Assembly (NCBI GenBank): GCA_964551995.1 | Contig: CAZKFD010000010.1 | Coordinates: 1 to 64,000 of the forward strand | Source of the DNA: DATKJS01 sp964551995 | GTDB taxonomy: Bacteria; Acidobacteriota; Aminicenantia; Aminicenantales; Saccharicenantaceae | Reading direction: 5' to 3' | Length of the DNA: 64,000 bases | Notes under the pieces: generated by a model | Told to the model about the DNA's origin: nothing | Databases searched by the model: none | What the model saw: the letters and a program-made list of their open reading frames with translations, nothing else | Shown: piece by piece, positions 26,476-35,256 of the stretch | Layout: each line of letters starts with the position of its first letter | Position numbering within the stretch: the first letter of the stretch is position 1 | Translations under genes and position numbers: made by a program

Positions 26476-27852
26476 ATGCGTATCATCATCTCTGCCGTCC
26501 TCAGCGCTCTTCTGGCTCTGCCCGGAATCGCTCAGGACCAGAAACCGGCCGTATCACCAGGAGAAACGGCGCTTGCCGCGAAAAGGGAGGCGGCGGAGCC
26601 TTTCGCTTTTGCTGACTTCACCTGGCTGAACGGGAACAGCCGCCAGAAAGATTCGATTCTCAACACGAAGTACTTCACCGGCGAGTTCCGTCTCGATGCG
26701 AATTATGTCTACGATTTCAACCATCCCGAAGACCACACGCTGGTCGGGTCCTGCGAAATGGGCCGGACGAACGAGATTCAGGTGCAGCAATTGGGCGTTG
26801 GCGGCGATTTCCACTGGGACAATGTGCGCGGGAGGTTCATGACTCAATTCGGGCTGTATTCGACGATGACGCCTCGGAACGACGCGAGCCCTTCCCGTGG
26901 GCAATGGGACCTGGCTACAGCCTATCGTTATATCTCGGAAGCCTATGGGGGCTATCACTTCGACGCCATGAACGGCATCAATATCGATGCGGGAATTTTC
27001 ATGTCCTATATCGGTCTCTTCAGCTATTACAACTTCGATAATTGGGCCTATCAACCCTCCTATGTTTCCGCCAACACGCCATGGTTTTTCAACGGCCTGC
27101 GCCTTCAGATATTCCCTTCCGACAGGCTGAAGCTGGAAGTCTGGCTGATCAACGGCTGGCAGTCGTACGGCATGTACAACTCGTCACCGGGCGTTGGCGT
27201 TTCGCTCTCCTGGCGCCCGAGCGGCAGCCTCACGGTCATTTCAAACGACTACATTACGGGACTCGACACTCTCGGCAACGCGCACCGCGTGCGAAGGCAC
27301 TCCGACAATAGCATCGAAGTGAAGTACCACGAGCGTCCTCTGGGCTTCTTGAGCAAGGCGGCCTTCTCGTTCACTTTCGACCTGGGCACTGAGAGTGGCG
27401 GGGGAGTCAGCGGACTGGGGAACGGGTCCAACACGCCGAAGCAGTATTTCATCGGATTCATGTTTTATAACCGCCTCTGGTTTGCCAAAGACCGATATGC
27501 CCTGACGATCGGCGGCGGTGCCATCGACAATCCGGGGCGTTACCTCGTGCTCCTGCCGCCCATCAACGGGGCCACGGCGGCATCAGGCACGCCCTATTTC
27601 ACGACAAATCCAGGCGACCCGTTTAAGGCGTGGGACGGCACGATCACCTTTGATTACATGCCCAACCAGTGGCTGACCTTCCGGGGCGAGTTCAACCGCC
27701 GCGGGGCGAGCGTGCCCTATTTCGCGGGTCCAGGCGGAATCACCCCTCCAGGCGGCAACCAGGGCGCCCCGGGCTCCATCGTGGAAGGCTGGAGCCCGGA
27801 TCTTCGAAAAACGGAGAGCCGGATCAACATGGCGCTTCTTGTTAAATTTTAG
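26476..27852 (+). CDS. Outer-membrane porin-like beta-barrel protein (OmpL/bbp2-like)
   Basis: The protein has 458 residues. AAAGGAGGT precedes the ATG at 26476; residues 1-20 form a signal peptide. The sequence is a run of alternating aromatic/polar strands (FTWLNGNSRQ, YFTGEFRLDANYVYDF, GGYHFDAMNGINIDAGIFMSYIGL, LKLEVWLINGW, FSFTFDLG, YALTIGG) and ends in a C-terminal Phe preceded by strand INMALLVKF, the usual signature for barrel insertion. It resembles the putative beta-barrel porin-2 group. Solute specificity is unknown. Confidence 0.83.
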   Translation: MRIIISAVLSALLALPGIAQDQKPAVSPGETALAAKREAAEPFAFADFTWLNGNSRQKDSILNTKYFTGEFRLDANYVYDFNHPEDHTLVGSCEMGRTNEIQVQQLGVGGDFHWDNVRGRFMTQFGLYSTMTPRNDASPSRGQWDLATAYRYISEAYGGYHFDAMNGINIDAGIFMSYIGLFSYYNFDNWAYQPSYVSANTPWFFNGLRLQIFPSDRLKLEVWLINGWQSYGMYNSSPGVGVSLSWRPSGSLTVISNDYITGLDTLGNAHRVRRHSDNSIEVKYHERPLGFLSKAAFSFTFDLGTESGGGVSGLGNGSNTPKQYFIGFMFYNRLWFAKDRYALTIGGGAIDNPGRYLVLLPPINGATAASGTPYFTTNPGDPFKAWDGTITFDYMPNQWLTFRGEFNRRGASVPYFAGPGGITPPGGNQGAPGSIVEGWSPDLRKTESRINMALLVKF

Positions 27853-27864
27853 TAGAATTGATGA

Positions 27865-28010
27865 TCCGGCCGCGACGGATCATGTGAGGGACGACGGCGC
27901 GCGTCCCTCAGGAAGACCCCTTCGCGCTCATGCCGATGACCTTCCGCCAGGCGCCTGGGTCAACCTCCCAGAATGGCTTCGGCGCCGTCAGGCCCTATTT
28001 TCCGAATTCA
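27865..28010 (-). pseudogene. Relic of a short-chain dehydrogenase gene
   Basis: This stretch matches the interior of the SDR gene at 31463-32197 (its part near 31789-31920) base by base over roughly 130 bases, including GGATCATATGAGG-like, GACGGCGCGCGT and ATGACC(T/A)TCCGCCAGGCG blocks, in the same orientation. The surrounding sequence has no frame that restores an SDR. It is a degraded duplicate between the porin and the ammonium transporter. Confidence 0.6.
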
Positions 28011-28150
28011 TGTTGATCGTTGAGAGTCTGCCTGGTCCCTTTGCAGCTCTTCTGGCCGGGCCTGTCGGCGACGAAGCACTGCGTCGCCTTCTCGTCGACG
28101 TCGATGTTGCCCCAAAACGAACTCGAAAATTCCTGCCTCTCGATCCGGCC

Positions 28151-29368
28151 TCAATCCGGAATGTAGGCTTCCTCGCCGTGGAGGACTGTGTCCAGACCCA
28201 GGCTCTCCTCTTCGGCGGTGACCTTCACCGGCGTTATCTTGTTGATGAGCATCAGGGCCAGGTAGGTGAAGACGAAGGCATAGGCGTCGAAAGCGAACAC
28301 GGAGACCACCTGTTTGAAAAAGAAGGACGTGCCGCCGTGGATCAGGCCCATGGCGCCGCCGGCATTGACCATCGTGGTCGCGAAGAGCCCCAGCATCAGG
28401 ATGCCCAGCGTCCCCCCGACGCCGTGCACCCCCCAGACATCCAGCGCGTCATCCCACCCCAACCTGTTTTTCAGCGAAATGGCCCCGTAGCACACGATCC
28501 CGGAGACGATTCCGACCAGCACGGCAACGGGAACGGTGACGTATCCGGCGCAGGGCGTGATGGTGGCCAGTCCGGCGATGGAACCGGTGAGAAGCCCCAG
28601 GAATTTCGGCTTCTTTTCGAAGATCCAGGCCATGAACAGCCACGTGACGGCGGCGAAGGAGGCCGCCGTGTCCGTGTTCAGGAAGGCGATGGCCGTGATA
28701 TGGTCCACGCGGAGCTCGCTCCCCGCGTTGAATCCGTACCACCCGAACCACAGCAGTCCGGTGCCCAGGGCCACGAGGGGAATGCTGTGGGGGCCTTTCT
28801 CGAGGATTTTCCGCTTGCCGACGAAGAAAACCGAGGCCAGCGCCGCCATGCCCGCGATGGCGTGGACGACGATGCCGCCGGCGAAATCCAAAACGCCCCA
28901 ACGGTGCAGCAATCCGCCGCCCCAGATCATGTGCACGGCCGGGAAATAGACGAACAGGAGCCAGACGGTCAGGAATATCATGTAGGCCGTGAACCGGACG
29001 CGGTTCGTGAAGGCGCCCGTGATCAGAGCGGGGGTGATGATCGCGAACATCATCTGATAGGCGATGAAGACAAACAGCGGGATGTTGTTCGTCGGCAGAA
29101 AAACCGTTTGAGGCGTCACGCCGTGCAGGAAGGCCATCTTGAGGTTTCCGATGATGCCCCCGACATCGCCGGAAAAGCACAGCGAGTAGCCGCAGACAAA
29201 CCAGATGACGGATGTCCAGCCCATGGACAGAAAACTCTGGATCATGATGGCCAGAACGTTCTTGCGGCCCACGAGCCCGCCGTAGAAGAAAGCCAAGCCG
29301 GGCGTCATCAGCATCACGAGGCTGGTGGCGACGAGCATGAATCCCGTGTTGCCGGTGTCGAAGACCAT
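28151..29368 (-). CDS. amt: Ammonium transporter (Amt family)
   Basis: The protein has 405 residues with about eleven membrane helices. The ATG at 29368 follows AGGAGGT; a GTG inside that site is rejected. Family marks: the N-terminal FMLVATSLVMLMTPGLAFFYGGLVGRKN split over the first helix (pore-lining region), the signature DFAGGIVVHAIAGMAAL with its pore histidine, and DDALDVWGVHGVGGTLGIL with the second histidine. It conducts ammonium or ammonia across the inner membrane. No GlnK gene is adjacent. A two-component pair lies 138 bases upstream on the same strand. Confidence 0.95.
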   Translation of the reverse strand: MVFDTGNTGFMLVATSLVMLMTPGLAFFYGGLVGRKNVLAIMIQSFLSMGWTSVIWFVCGYSLCFSGDVGGIIGNLKMAFLHGVTPQTVFLPTNNIPLFVFIAYQMMFAIITPALITGAFTNRVRFTAYMIFLTVWLLFVYFPAVHMIWGGGLLHRWGVLDFAGGIVVHAIAGMAALASVFFVGKRKILEKGPHSIPLVALGTGLLWFGWYGFNAGSELRVDHITAIAFLNTDTAASFAAVTWLFMAWIFEKKPKFLGLLTGSIAGLATITPCAGYVTVPVAVLVGIVSGIVCYGAISLKNRLGWDDALDVWGVHGVGGTLGILMLGLFATTMVNAGGAMGLIHGGTSFFFKQVVSVFAFDAYAFVFTYLALMLINKITPVKVTAEEESLGLDTVLHGEEAYIPD

Positions 29369-29506
29369 GGTCACCTCCTCGGAAATAGGGGCCTGACGGC
29401 TATATTTAGAGAGATGAATATATTAGCGGCCGTCCGAGTTCAATCGGGGAAACCGGAGGTTCGGCCTTCGAAAAACCTGATGCGCGGAGCGCAGCCCGGC
29501 GGGAGG

Positions 29507-30151
29507 CTACAGAGATGTGATGCCTTCTCGGATGGCGTATTTCGTGAGCTCGGCCACGCTCCGGATGTTGAGCTTGTCCATGACCTGGCCGCGGTAGGTC
29601 TCCACGGTCTTCACACTGACCTTCAGGCGCGCGGCGATCTCCTTTGTGGACAGGCCTTCCGCCAGGGACTGGAGGACCTCCCGCTCGCGGGGGGTCAGGA
29701 CGGAGAACGCCCCAGACCCCTGTTTCTCCAGGTGCCGGATATAGTCCTTGATGACGGTGTCGGCGATCGACACGCTCAGGTAACTCTGTCCCTTCATGAC
29801 GGCATGGATGGCGGCGGCCAGCTCTTCGAATGCGGATTCCTTGACGAGGTAGCCTGCGGCGCCGCTCTTGAGGGCGGCCGCGATATAGCGTCCGTCCTTG
29901 TGCATGGACAGGGCGATGACCTTCGTGCGGGGATTGGCTTCTAGGATCTGCCTGGTGGCCTCGAACCCGTTGAGGACCGGCATGGAAATGTCCATGATGA
30001 CGAGATCGGGCGAGAGCTCCGCGGCTGACCGCACGGCGGCTCTCCCGTCCGACGCATGCCCGACCACGGCGAAGCCGGGGTTTTTTTCGAGGAGGCTGCG
30101 CAGGCCCTCTGCGATGATCTTGTGGTCGTCCGCCAGCAGGATGCGGACCAT
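29507..30151 (-). CDS. NarL/FixJ-type response regulator
   Basis: The protein has 214 residues. The receiver domain (residues 1-120) has the acidic pair in LLADDHK, phospho-acceptor Asp54 in LVIMDISMP, the Thr/Ser switch in VIALSMHK and the Lys in YLVKES. The LuxR-type HTH (about residues 148-210) has LTPREREVLQSLAEGLSTKEIAARLKVS and VKTVETYR. It is activated by the kinase encoded just upstream; the start overlaps the kinase stop by one base (TGATG), implying translational coupling. Targets unknown; the adjacent ammonium transporter is a possible one. Confidence 0.93.
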   Translation of the reverse strand: MVRILLADDHKIIAEGLRSLLEKNPGFAVVGHASDGRAAVRSAAELSPDLVIMDISMPVLNGFEATRQILEANPRTKVIALSMHKDGRYIAAALKSGAAGYLVKESAFEELAAAIHAVMKGQSYLSVSIADTVIKDYIRHLEKQGSGAFSVLTPREREVLQSLAEGLSTKEIAARLKVSVKTVETYRGQVMDKLNIRSVAELTKYAIREGITSL

Positions 30152-31401
30152 CAGGACTCTCCCTCGGGGCGGGCACTTCCGGCCAGGGGTGCGAGGAGGA
30201 CCACCGAGGCTCCGCAGCCGGGCGACGACCGGACCTCCATGGCTCCGCCCTGGGCCTTGAGCCTTTCCCGGATGCTGGCGAGCCCGAACTTCTCGCTGTC
30301 GACGGCCGCGGCCTCCTCCCGGGACATGTCGAAGCCCTGGCCGTCGTCCCGGACCTCGACCCGGAGCATGCCGTTCGCGACCGCCAGGCGGACGCTGACC
30401 GAGGAGGCGCGGGCGTGCTTGGCGGCGTTTAAGAGAAGCTCCTGGACAGAGCGGAACACGGTGATCTGGATGTCCTGAGGAGGGGCAGGGCCGGCCCATT
30501 CGGATGTCAGGGTCGCCGGAAGACCGTGCTTATTTCGAAACTGCTGGCAGAGCCATTGCAGGGCCGCCTCCAGGCCCAGGTCGTAGAGAACGGGCGGGCT
30601 GATCTCGAATGTCAGAGTCCGGGTGCTCTGAATCGTCTGGTCCAAGAGGGTGAGCGTTTCTTCGAGGCTCTGCTCCATCCCGCTGAAAACCGCATTCCCG
30701 CGCATCTCCCAGAGCCGCGACCTGACAACAGCCAAGGCTTGCCCGATATGGTCATGGAGGTCGGAGGCGATGGCCCGCCGCTCCCGCTCACCCGCCAGGG
30801 CCAGCTCGGAGGTCAGCCGGCGAAGCCGGGCCTGAGATCGTCGGAGTTCCTCTTCGGCCCGCCGGCGCTCCGCGTTCTCGTCGCGCAGGGCCTGGTTGGC
30901 GCGCTCGAGGTCCGCCGTCCGCTCTCGGACCTGTTGCTCCAAGTGGACGTAGGACTCCCGGAGCTTTTCCTCGGCGGCCCGGCGTTCGAAGTAGGATGCC
31001 AGCATCTGGGCCACCGACTGGATCAGGGACCGCTCTTCCCTGAGGAACGGACCTTCAAAGGATTCGGGCTTCTCTTCGAGATAAACGACGTCAATCCGGC
31101 CCGCCACGGCCCCGCCCGCCGGAAAGGACGCGGATTGTCTCCACTCCGTCCGACGGAAATTGGGCGTGGCGGCCTCGATCCTCCCGACGCTGATTCTTGC
31201 CGCCGTGATTTCCGGGTACTGCCAGGCCGGGGGGAGAAGAGCGCAGGTTTCTGCCAGGACCGACGCGGCGGCTTTCTTTCCGTCCTGGAGAAGGCGGGCC
31301 ACGCCATGGAGGGCGGTCAGCTCCTTGACACGCTCGCCCAGCGCCCAGAGCAGGCTCTCTTTTTCTCCGGCTTCTTTAGGCGATGCTGTCGCGCGGTCCA
31401 T
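30151..31401 (-). CDS. Soluble sensor histidine kinase (HisKA_3 type)
   Basis: The protein has 416 residues with no membrane segment. Residues about 20-145 form a GAF-like sensor that recurs in such kinases (LLPPAWQYPEITAARI, FRRTEWRQSA). A coiled coil covers 150-200 (EQQVRERTADLERANQALR). The dimerisation domain has the phosphorylated His in ERERRAIASDLHDHIGQAL, and the HATPase domain follows (VQELLLNAAKHARA, EVRDDGQGFD, FGLASIRERLKAQGG). It phosphorylates the response regulator encoded next. Cytoplasmic sensing, signal unknown. Confidence 0.92.
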   Translation of the reverse strand: MDRATASPKEAGEKESLLWALGERVKELTALHGVARLLQDGKKAAASVLAETCALLPPAWQYPEITAARISVGRIEAATPNFRRTEWRQSASFPAGGAVAGRIDVVYLEEKPESFEGPFLREERSLIQSVAQMLASYFERRAAEEKLRESYVHLEQQVRERTADLERANQALRDENAERRRAEEELRRSQARLRRLTSELALAGERERRAIASDLHDHIGQALAVVRSRLWEMRGNAVFSGMEQSLEETLTLLDQTIQSTRTLTFEISPPVLYDLGLEAALQWLCQQFRNKHGLPATLTSEWAGPAPPQDIQITVFRSVQELLLNAAKHARASSVSVRLAVANGMLRVEVRDDGQGFDMSREEAAAVDSEKFGLASIRERLKAQGGAMEVRSSPGCGASVVLLAPLAGSARPEGES

Positions 31402-31462
31402 CTGCGGCCAACGGCACGCCTCATTGTATTCGGGGACAACGCGGAATGCAAGGATTCCGGGC

Positions 31463-32197
31463 CTATTTTCCCCATTCGATGGCCACGATTCGCTGCCCGT
31501 TGACGCCCTCGGCCTCGTCCGAGGCGAGATGGACGGTCGGCGGCCCCATCACGGCCGGGTCGATCAGGTCCCTCCTACGGGATGCGGGGAAGCTCTCCGG
31601 GATCATTCCCGTGTTCGTCGCCCCGCCGGGGAGCAGGATGTTCAATGTGACGCCTGTGCCCTCCAATTCCCGGGCCCAAATGAGGCTCATCGATTCCAGG
31701 GCCGCCTTGGACGGTCCGTAGGGCGAGAAACCCCTGCGTTTCATGGTCTCGGAGTTGATGGAGATGTTGATGACCCGGCCGCGGCCGCGCCGGATCATAT
31801 GAGGAAAGACGGCGCGCGTCATCAGAAATACCCCGTTCACGTTGGTGTCGATGACCATCCGCCAGGCGGCGGGGTCGGCCTCCCAGAAGGGCCTCGGCTC
31901 CGTCAAGAAGCGTTCGTTGATGAACCTCATCCCCCGAGCGGCGTTGTTCACGAGGATGTCGATTCCGCCGAAGTCCGAAACGACCGAATTGACGAGCCTC
32001 CGGACATCTCCCTCGTCCGCGACGTCCGCCTGAACCGCGACGCCGCCGATACGAGTCGCCACGTCTTCGATTTCCTGTTTCCGCCGGGCGGCGGTGACGA
32101 AGACTTTGGCGCCTTCGCCGGCGAACGCTTCCGCTATAGCCCTCCCGATCCCGCGTCCCCCGCCCGTGACGATCGCGATCCTGCCCTTCAATTTCAT
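31463..32197 (-). CDS. Short-chain dehydrogenase/reductase
   Basis: The protein has 244 residues, the normal classical-SDR length. Cofactor loop TGGGRGIGRAIA, NNAA motif (LVNNAARG), catalytic Ser in NISINSET and Tyr-x-x-x-Lys in YGPSKAAL are all present. An Arg pair after strand 2 (TAARRK) favours NADPH. The substrate is unknown. A degraded copy of part of this gene lies at 27865-28010. A separate terminator for the upstream gene sits just behind its start. Confidence 0.92.
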   Translation of the reverse strand: MKLKGRIAIVTGGGRGIGRAIAEAFAGEGAKVFVTAARRKQEIEDVATRIGGVAVQADVADEGDVRRLVNSVVSDFGGIDILVNNAARGMRFINERFLTEPRPFWEADPAAWRMVIDTNVNGVFLMTRAVFPHMIRRGRGRVINISINSETMKRRGFSPYGPSKAALESMSLIWARELEGTGVTLNILLPGGATNTGMIPESFPASRRRDLIDPAVMGPPTVHLASDEAEGVNGQRIVAIEWGK

Positions 32198-32320
32198 GGA
32201 TCGATCTCCTTGCGAACCCTGCCACCGGCCAATGTATCACCCGTGCGGAGGGAGCTTCAAGGGGCGTGATAAAGACCGGATCCCAGGGGAGCTTCTCGCT
32301 GAAGATGGGGGTTGCCCAGG

Positions 32321-32355
32321 CAAAAAAGGACCGCCGGGCGTTTCCCGCCCGGCGG
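32321..32355 (-). terminator. Rho-independent terminator after the DUF4382 gene
   Basis: Perfect 10-base stem CCGCCGGGCG/CGCCCGGCGG with a 5-base loop. On the minus strand it is followed by TCCTTTTTTG. It ends transcription of the gene at 32397-34016. Confidence 0.88.
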
Positions 32356-32396
32356 CCCGATGAAATCACCTGTTTTCGCTAGCGCTCCTATGAGCC

Positions 32397-34016
32397 TTAC
32401 AGCATGCTGAGGTCGACTCCGGTGGCATCGCCCGCGCTGAGGTCGGCGATGGCGGGGACGCCCACGGCGAGGACGGATGTCGTCGTGGACCAGCCGATGG
32501 CGTCGACGCCGTAAATGGTATAGGCGGCTCCGCCGGGCAGGTTAGACATGATATAGGCGCCGCCCGTCGCCATCTGCGGCCCGACGTCGATCGTGTTCAG
32601 GATCATGCCGCCGTAGACCACGAAAAGCTTGCCGCTGTCCATCTTGTTCTGCAGCTCCGAGGGGACGACGATGTTCCCGGAGACGCTGTTGGCCGAAGGC
32701 GTGCTCACGGTCATGGCCGCGAAGCCCGCCTGGGCCAGGTCGGTGTTCGACGTCGGGGTCACGATGACCGCATTGCCGCGGTTGTAGAGCGTGGCGTTCT
32801 GCACGGCCTGGAACCCTCCCGCGACGCCGCCTTCAACCGGCGTATACTGGGTCAGCGTCGGAACGGTCGACCCGTCGACGTACGTCCCGGCGAGGAGCGG
32901 GCTTGAGGACAACTTGAAACTCTTGATGCCGCCGGTGAGCGGATTCAGGTCCCGGGTCCGGATTTCGTAGGGGAGCTCGCCCGCCAAGGGCAGGGTCTGG
33001 TAGAAATTGATCCACGACCCGGTCGGAGTCAGCACGCCGTCGTCGGCCGTCACCGCGTAGTCGTTCCCCGGAGTCATGGTGATCGTCGGGATGACGGTGG
33101 CCCCCGAGGAAGGCGTCGTTCCCTTCGTCACCGACACGCCCTTGAGGATGACGGTTTCGTACCCGATTCCGCGCATGATGATGTCATAGGTTCCTGGCGC
33201 CAGGGGATAGAGGACGAACTGGTTGTTGGTCGTGTCGTAGACCGTGGCCCTCTTGACGACGTGGTATTGGGAGGGCGTCATGTCGCTGTTCGGCACCTCG
33301 GCCTTGAAGACGAATTCCGCGGTCGCATTGTTGCCCGCGGCAGTGGCGTCGATCGTCCCGACAATCGCCCCCGCGTTATCGAGGTCGAAGTAGGCCAGCC
33401 TCGGCTTGAGGAAATATTCCGTGACGCCGTTCCGCGTGATATCGACGATGTCGTCGCCGGCGTCAAAATCGATGGCCAGGTTCAGCGTCGAAGACGTCGT
33501 CACCTGGAACGTCCCGGCCAGCCGGATGCCGTGGGAATAGTCCGGGACCCAGAGCGGATGTGCGCCGGAGGCGTCCACGACCTCATTGTTGTAGTTGAGG
33601 CCCTGGGTGGTGGCGGAGGCCGTCAGCTGGGCGGCCGTCCCCGCCAGCAGGATGCGGATCTGCTTGTAGGTGCCGACCGGGAGCTTGATGTTGTCCCAGA
33701 TCGCGGAGCTGACGACGCCGTTGCACAGCGTCAGCAGGTCCACCGTGTAAGGGGTGACATCGTATTTCAGCCAGGCCGGATCCCCGGGCCCTGCCGTATC
33801 GCTCGTGTGGAACCAGAGCGATTTCACGGTGATCCAGACGTTGTCGTACCCGTAGGCGGCGGCGTCCGTGAGGCTGACGTTTACCGTCCCTTCGGAGCTG
33901 CCCGAGCTCGCGCTGGTGCCGGTCGAGCTGCACGAGCCGAGCGCGAGAGCAGCGGACAGGGCCAGGACCCCAAGCCAAAGAGCCTTTGTGCTTTCCTTGC
34001 GGAGAATTCTGGTCAT
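32397..34016 (-). CDS. DUF4382-family lipoprotein
   Basis: The protein has 539 residues; the ATG at 34016 has AAGGAG at normal spacing, unlike the TTG two codons earlier. Lipobox LALGSC at about residues 25-31 makes it a lipoprotein. Residues about 45-190 are a DUF4382 domain (TVNVSLTDAAAYGYDNVWIT, LPVGTYKQIRILLAGTA). Further on there are Ig-like or carboxypeptidase-regulatory-like segments (LAPGTYDIIMRGIGYETVILKGV). The protein is Gly/Ser/Thr-rich. DUF4382 proteins are surface lipoproteins of unknown function found in Bacteroidota and Acidobacteriota. Transcription ends at the strong terminator at 32321-32355. Confidence 0.85.
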   Translation of the reverse strand: MTRILRKESTKALWLGVLALSAALALGSCSSTGTSASSGSSEGTVNVSLTDAAAYGYDNVWITVKSLWFHTSDTAGPGDPAWLKYDVTPYTVDLLTLCNGVVSSAIWDNIKLPVGTYKQIRILLAGTAAQLTASATTQGLNYNNEVVDASGAHPLWVPDYSHGIRLAGTFQVTTSSTLNLAIDFDAGDDIVDITRNGVTEYFLKPRLAYFDLDNAGAIVGTIDATAAGNNATAEFVFKAEVPNSDMTPSQYHVVKRATVYDTTNNQFVLYPLAPGTYDIIMRGIGYETVILKGVSVTKGTTPSSGATVIPTITMTPGNDYAVTADDGVLTPTGSWINFYQTLPLAGELPYEIRTRDLNPLTGGIKSFKLSSSPLLAGTYVDGSTVPTLTQYTPVEGGVAGGFQAVQNATLYNRGNAVIVTPTSNTDLAQAGFAAMTVSTPSANSVSGNIVVPSELQNKMDSGKLFVVYGGMILNTIDVGPQMATGGAYIMSNLPGGAAYTIYGVDAIGWSTTTSVLAVGVPAIADLSAGDATGVDLSML

Positions 34017-34248
34017 TTTCAAAACTCCTTCGAAACTTTAGACCGCGAGGATCCTTCAGCCTTTGTCGGATGCCTCGCTTTTTTCATCACCGGCCCATCA
34101 TAAAGGCCCTTTCCAGGGGGGGAATCACCTTTTAAGATGAACTCAGGGGAGATTGTGTATCCCCTCCCGAGCTCTGCGCATCACGGGAGCACAACGATAT
34201 GTGTCCGGAAATGATACGTTCGGTTTTTTCAGACGCGGACATTTTTTT

Positions 34249-34278
34249 CTTGACTTTTGCCCACTGGCCGATTATATT
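34249..34278 (+). promoter_or_regulatory. Promoter of the TetR gene
   Basis: TTGACT (34249-34254) and TATATT (34273-34278) with an 18-base spacer. The -10 box touches the palindrome at 34278-34297, so a bound repressor would block it. Confidence 0.55.
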
Positions 34279-34297
34279 TAACTAAATGGATAGTTAA
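34278..34297 (+). promoter_or_regulatory. Likely TetR operator
   Basis: Perfect inverted repeat TTAACTA-N6-TAGTTAA ending 1 base before the TetR start codon and covering the expected transcription start. Position and symmetry suggest autorepression. Confidence 0.65.
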
Positions 34298-34298
34298 A

Positions 34299-35009
34299 AT
34301 GCGGCATAAAAGAGGCGGATGTTCGATTCGCGGGAGAACCGGCCGGCGCCACGCCCCGGGCCGCGCGGACGGCTCCGCCCTGTCCCGCGAGCGGATCCTC
34401 GACGCCGCGGAGAAGGTGTTTTCAAAAAGGGGCTACGACGGGGCGCGGGTCGACGAGATCGCCGCGGAGGCCGGCCTGAACAAGGCGCTCATCTATTATT
34501 ATTTCGAGGGCAAAAGGGACCTGCTCCTGGAGATCATCGACCGGCTGATCCGGGAGATCGTCGCCACGAAGGAGCAGATTTTCAAGGCCCCGGTCACGAA
34601 TGAGAGGGCCTTTTTCGATCAGATGCGCCGCATCCTGGATATCGCCAGCCGGCGGAGGCTCATCTTCGGCATCCTGGTCATGGAGTCCATCAAGAACGAC
34701 GAACGGCAGGCCGACATCTTTCAGGCGTTCGACAAGATCTATGAGAGCAGCGTGCGGTTCGCCCAGAAGCTGGGGCTCGCTCCGGAGAAGTGGGGAGAAA
34801 TCCGGACTCCGGCGTTTTTCTTCGGCCTCACGCCGTTCGTGTTCTTCGAGATCCTGAAGGACAAGTGGGCCAGGCACTACCGCGTCGACAGAAAAAGACT
34901 CCAGGAGGAATTCTCCAGGTCCTTCGAGGAGATCTATGGAAAATTCGCCATGTCTCTGCTGAAAGAAAGGATACGACCGGGCCGCCGGGCCAGAAATTCA
35001 ACCCCGTAG
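34299..35009 (+). CDS. TetR-family transcriptional regulator
   Basis: The protein has 236 residues from the ATG at 34299, which directly follows the operator. The leader would be very short and has no ribosome site, so a later start is possible. The HTH covers about residues 30-75 (RERILDAAEKVFSKRGYDGARVDEIAAEAGLNKALIYYYFEGK split over the three helices), the TetR_N signature. The helical ligand domain follows, with aromatic-rich FFFGLTPFVFFEILKDKW. The inducer is unknown. It has no neighbour on the same strand, so targets besides itself are not obvious. Confidence 0.9.
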   Translation: MRHKRGGCSIRGRTGRRHAPGRADGSALSRERILDAAEKVFSKRGYDGARVDEIAAEAGLNKALIYYYFEGKRDLLLEIIDRLIREIVATKEQIFKAPVTNERAFFDQMRRILDIASRRRLIFGILVMESIKNDERQADIFQAFDKIYESSVRFAQKLGLAPEKWGEIRTPAFFFGLTPFVFFEILKDKWARHYRVDRKRLQEEFSRSFEEIYGKFAMSLLKERIRPGRRARNSTP

Positions 35010-35204
35010 GCCCGATCAAGCTCATCTGCCGATACAGCGAGGCGCAAATGCTCAAACCTCGGAAGCGGAAAGCCATAGGAAAACGGCCGGGGGAAGCGCC
35101 GGGCGGGACTTGCGTCTGGCCCCCGGCGCGCGCCGCCGGGGTGACGGCACTGCTCGGAGCGGCGCTCCTCGCCCTCAGCCAGCCGTCGCCGGGCCCGGGA
35201 CCTA

Positions 35205-35248
35205 GCGGGCGGAGACCTTTACAGCCTGACCTTCCGCAAGCCCTGCCG
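35205..35248. repeat. 44-bp repeat, copy 1
   Basis: GCGGGCGGAGACCTTTACAG, then CCTGACCTTCCGCAAGCC. A near-identical copy is at 36577-36620. Both sit just past the stop codons of neighbouring minus-strand genes. Confidence 0.6.
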
Positions 35249-35256
35249 CGGTGGCT

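Noticed and set aside
27839..29944. 701-codon open frame on the plus strand
   Set aside because: It is the antisense shadow of the ammonium transporter and regulator genes; the composition (His/Asp/Gly/Glu-rich) is typical of reverse frames in GC-rich DNA.
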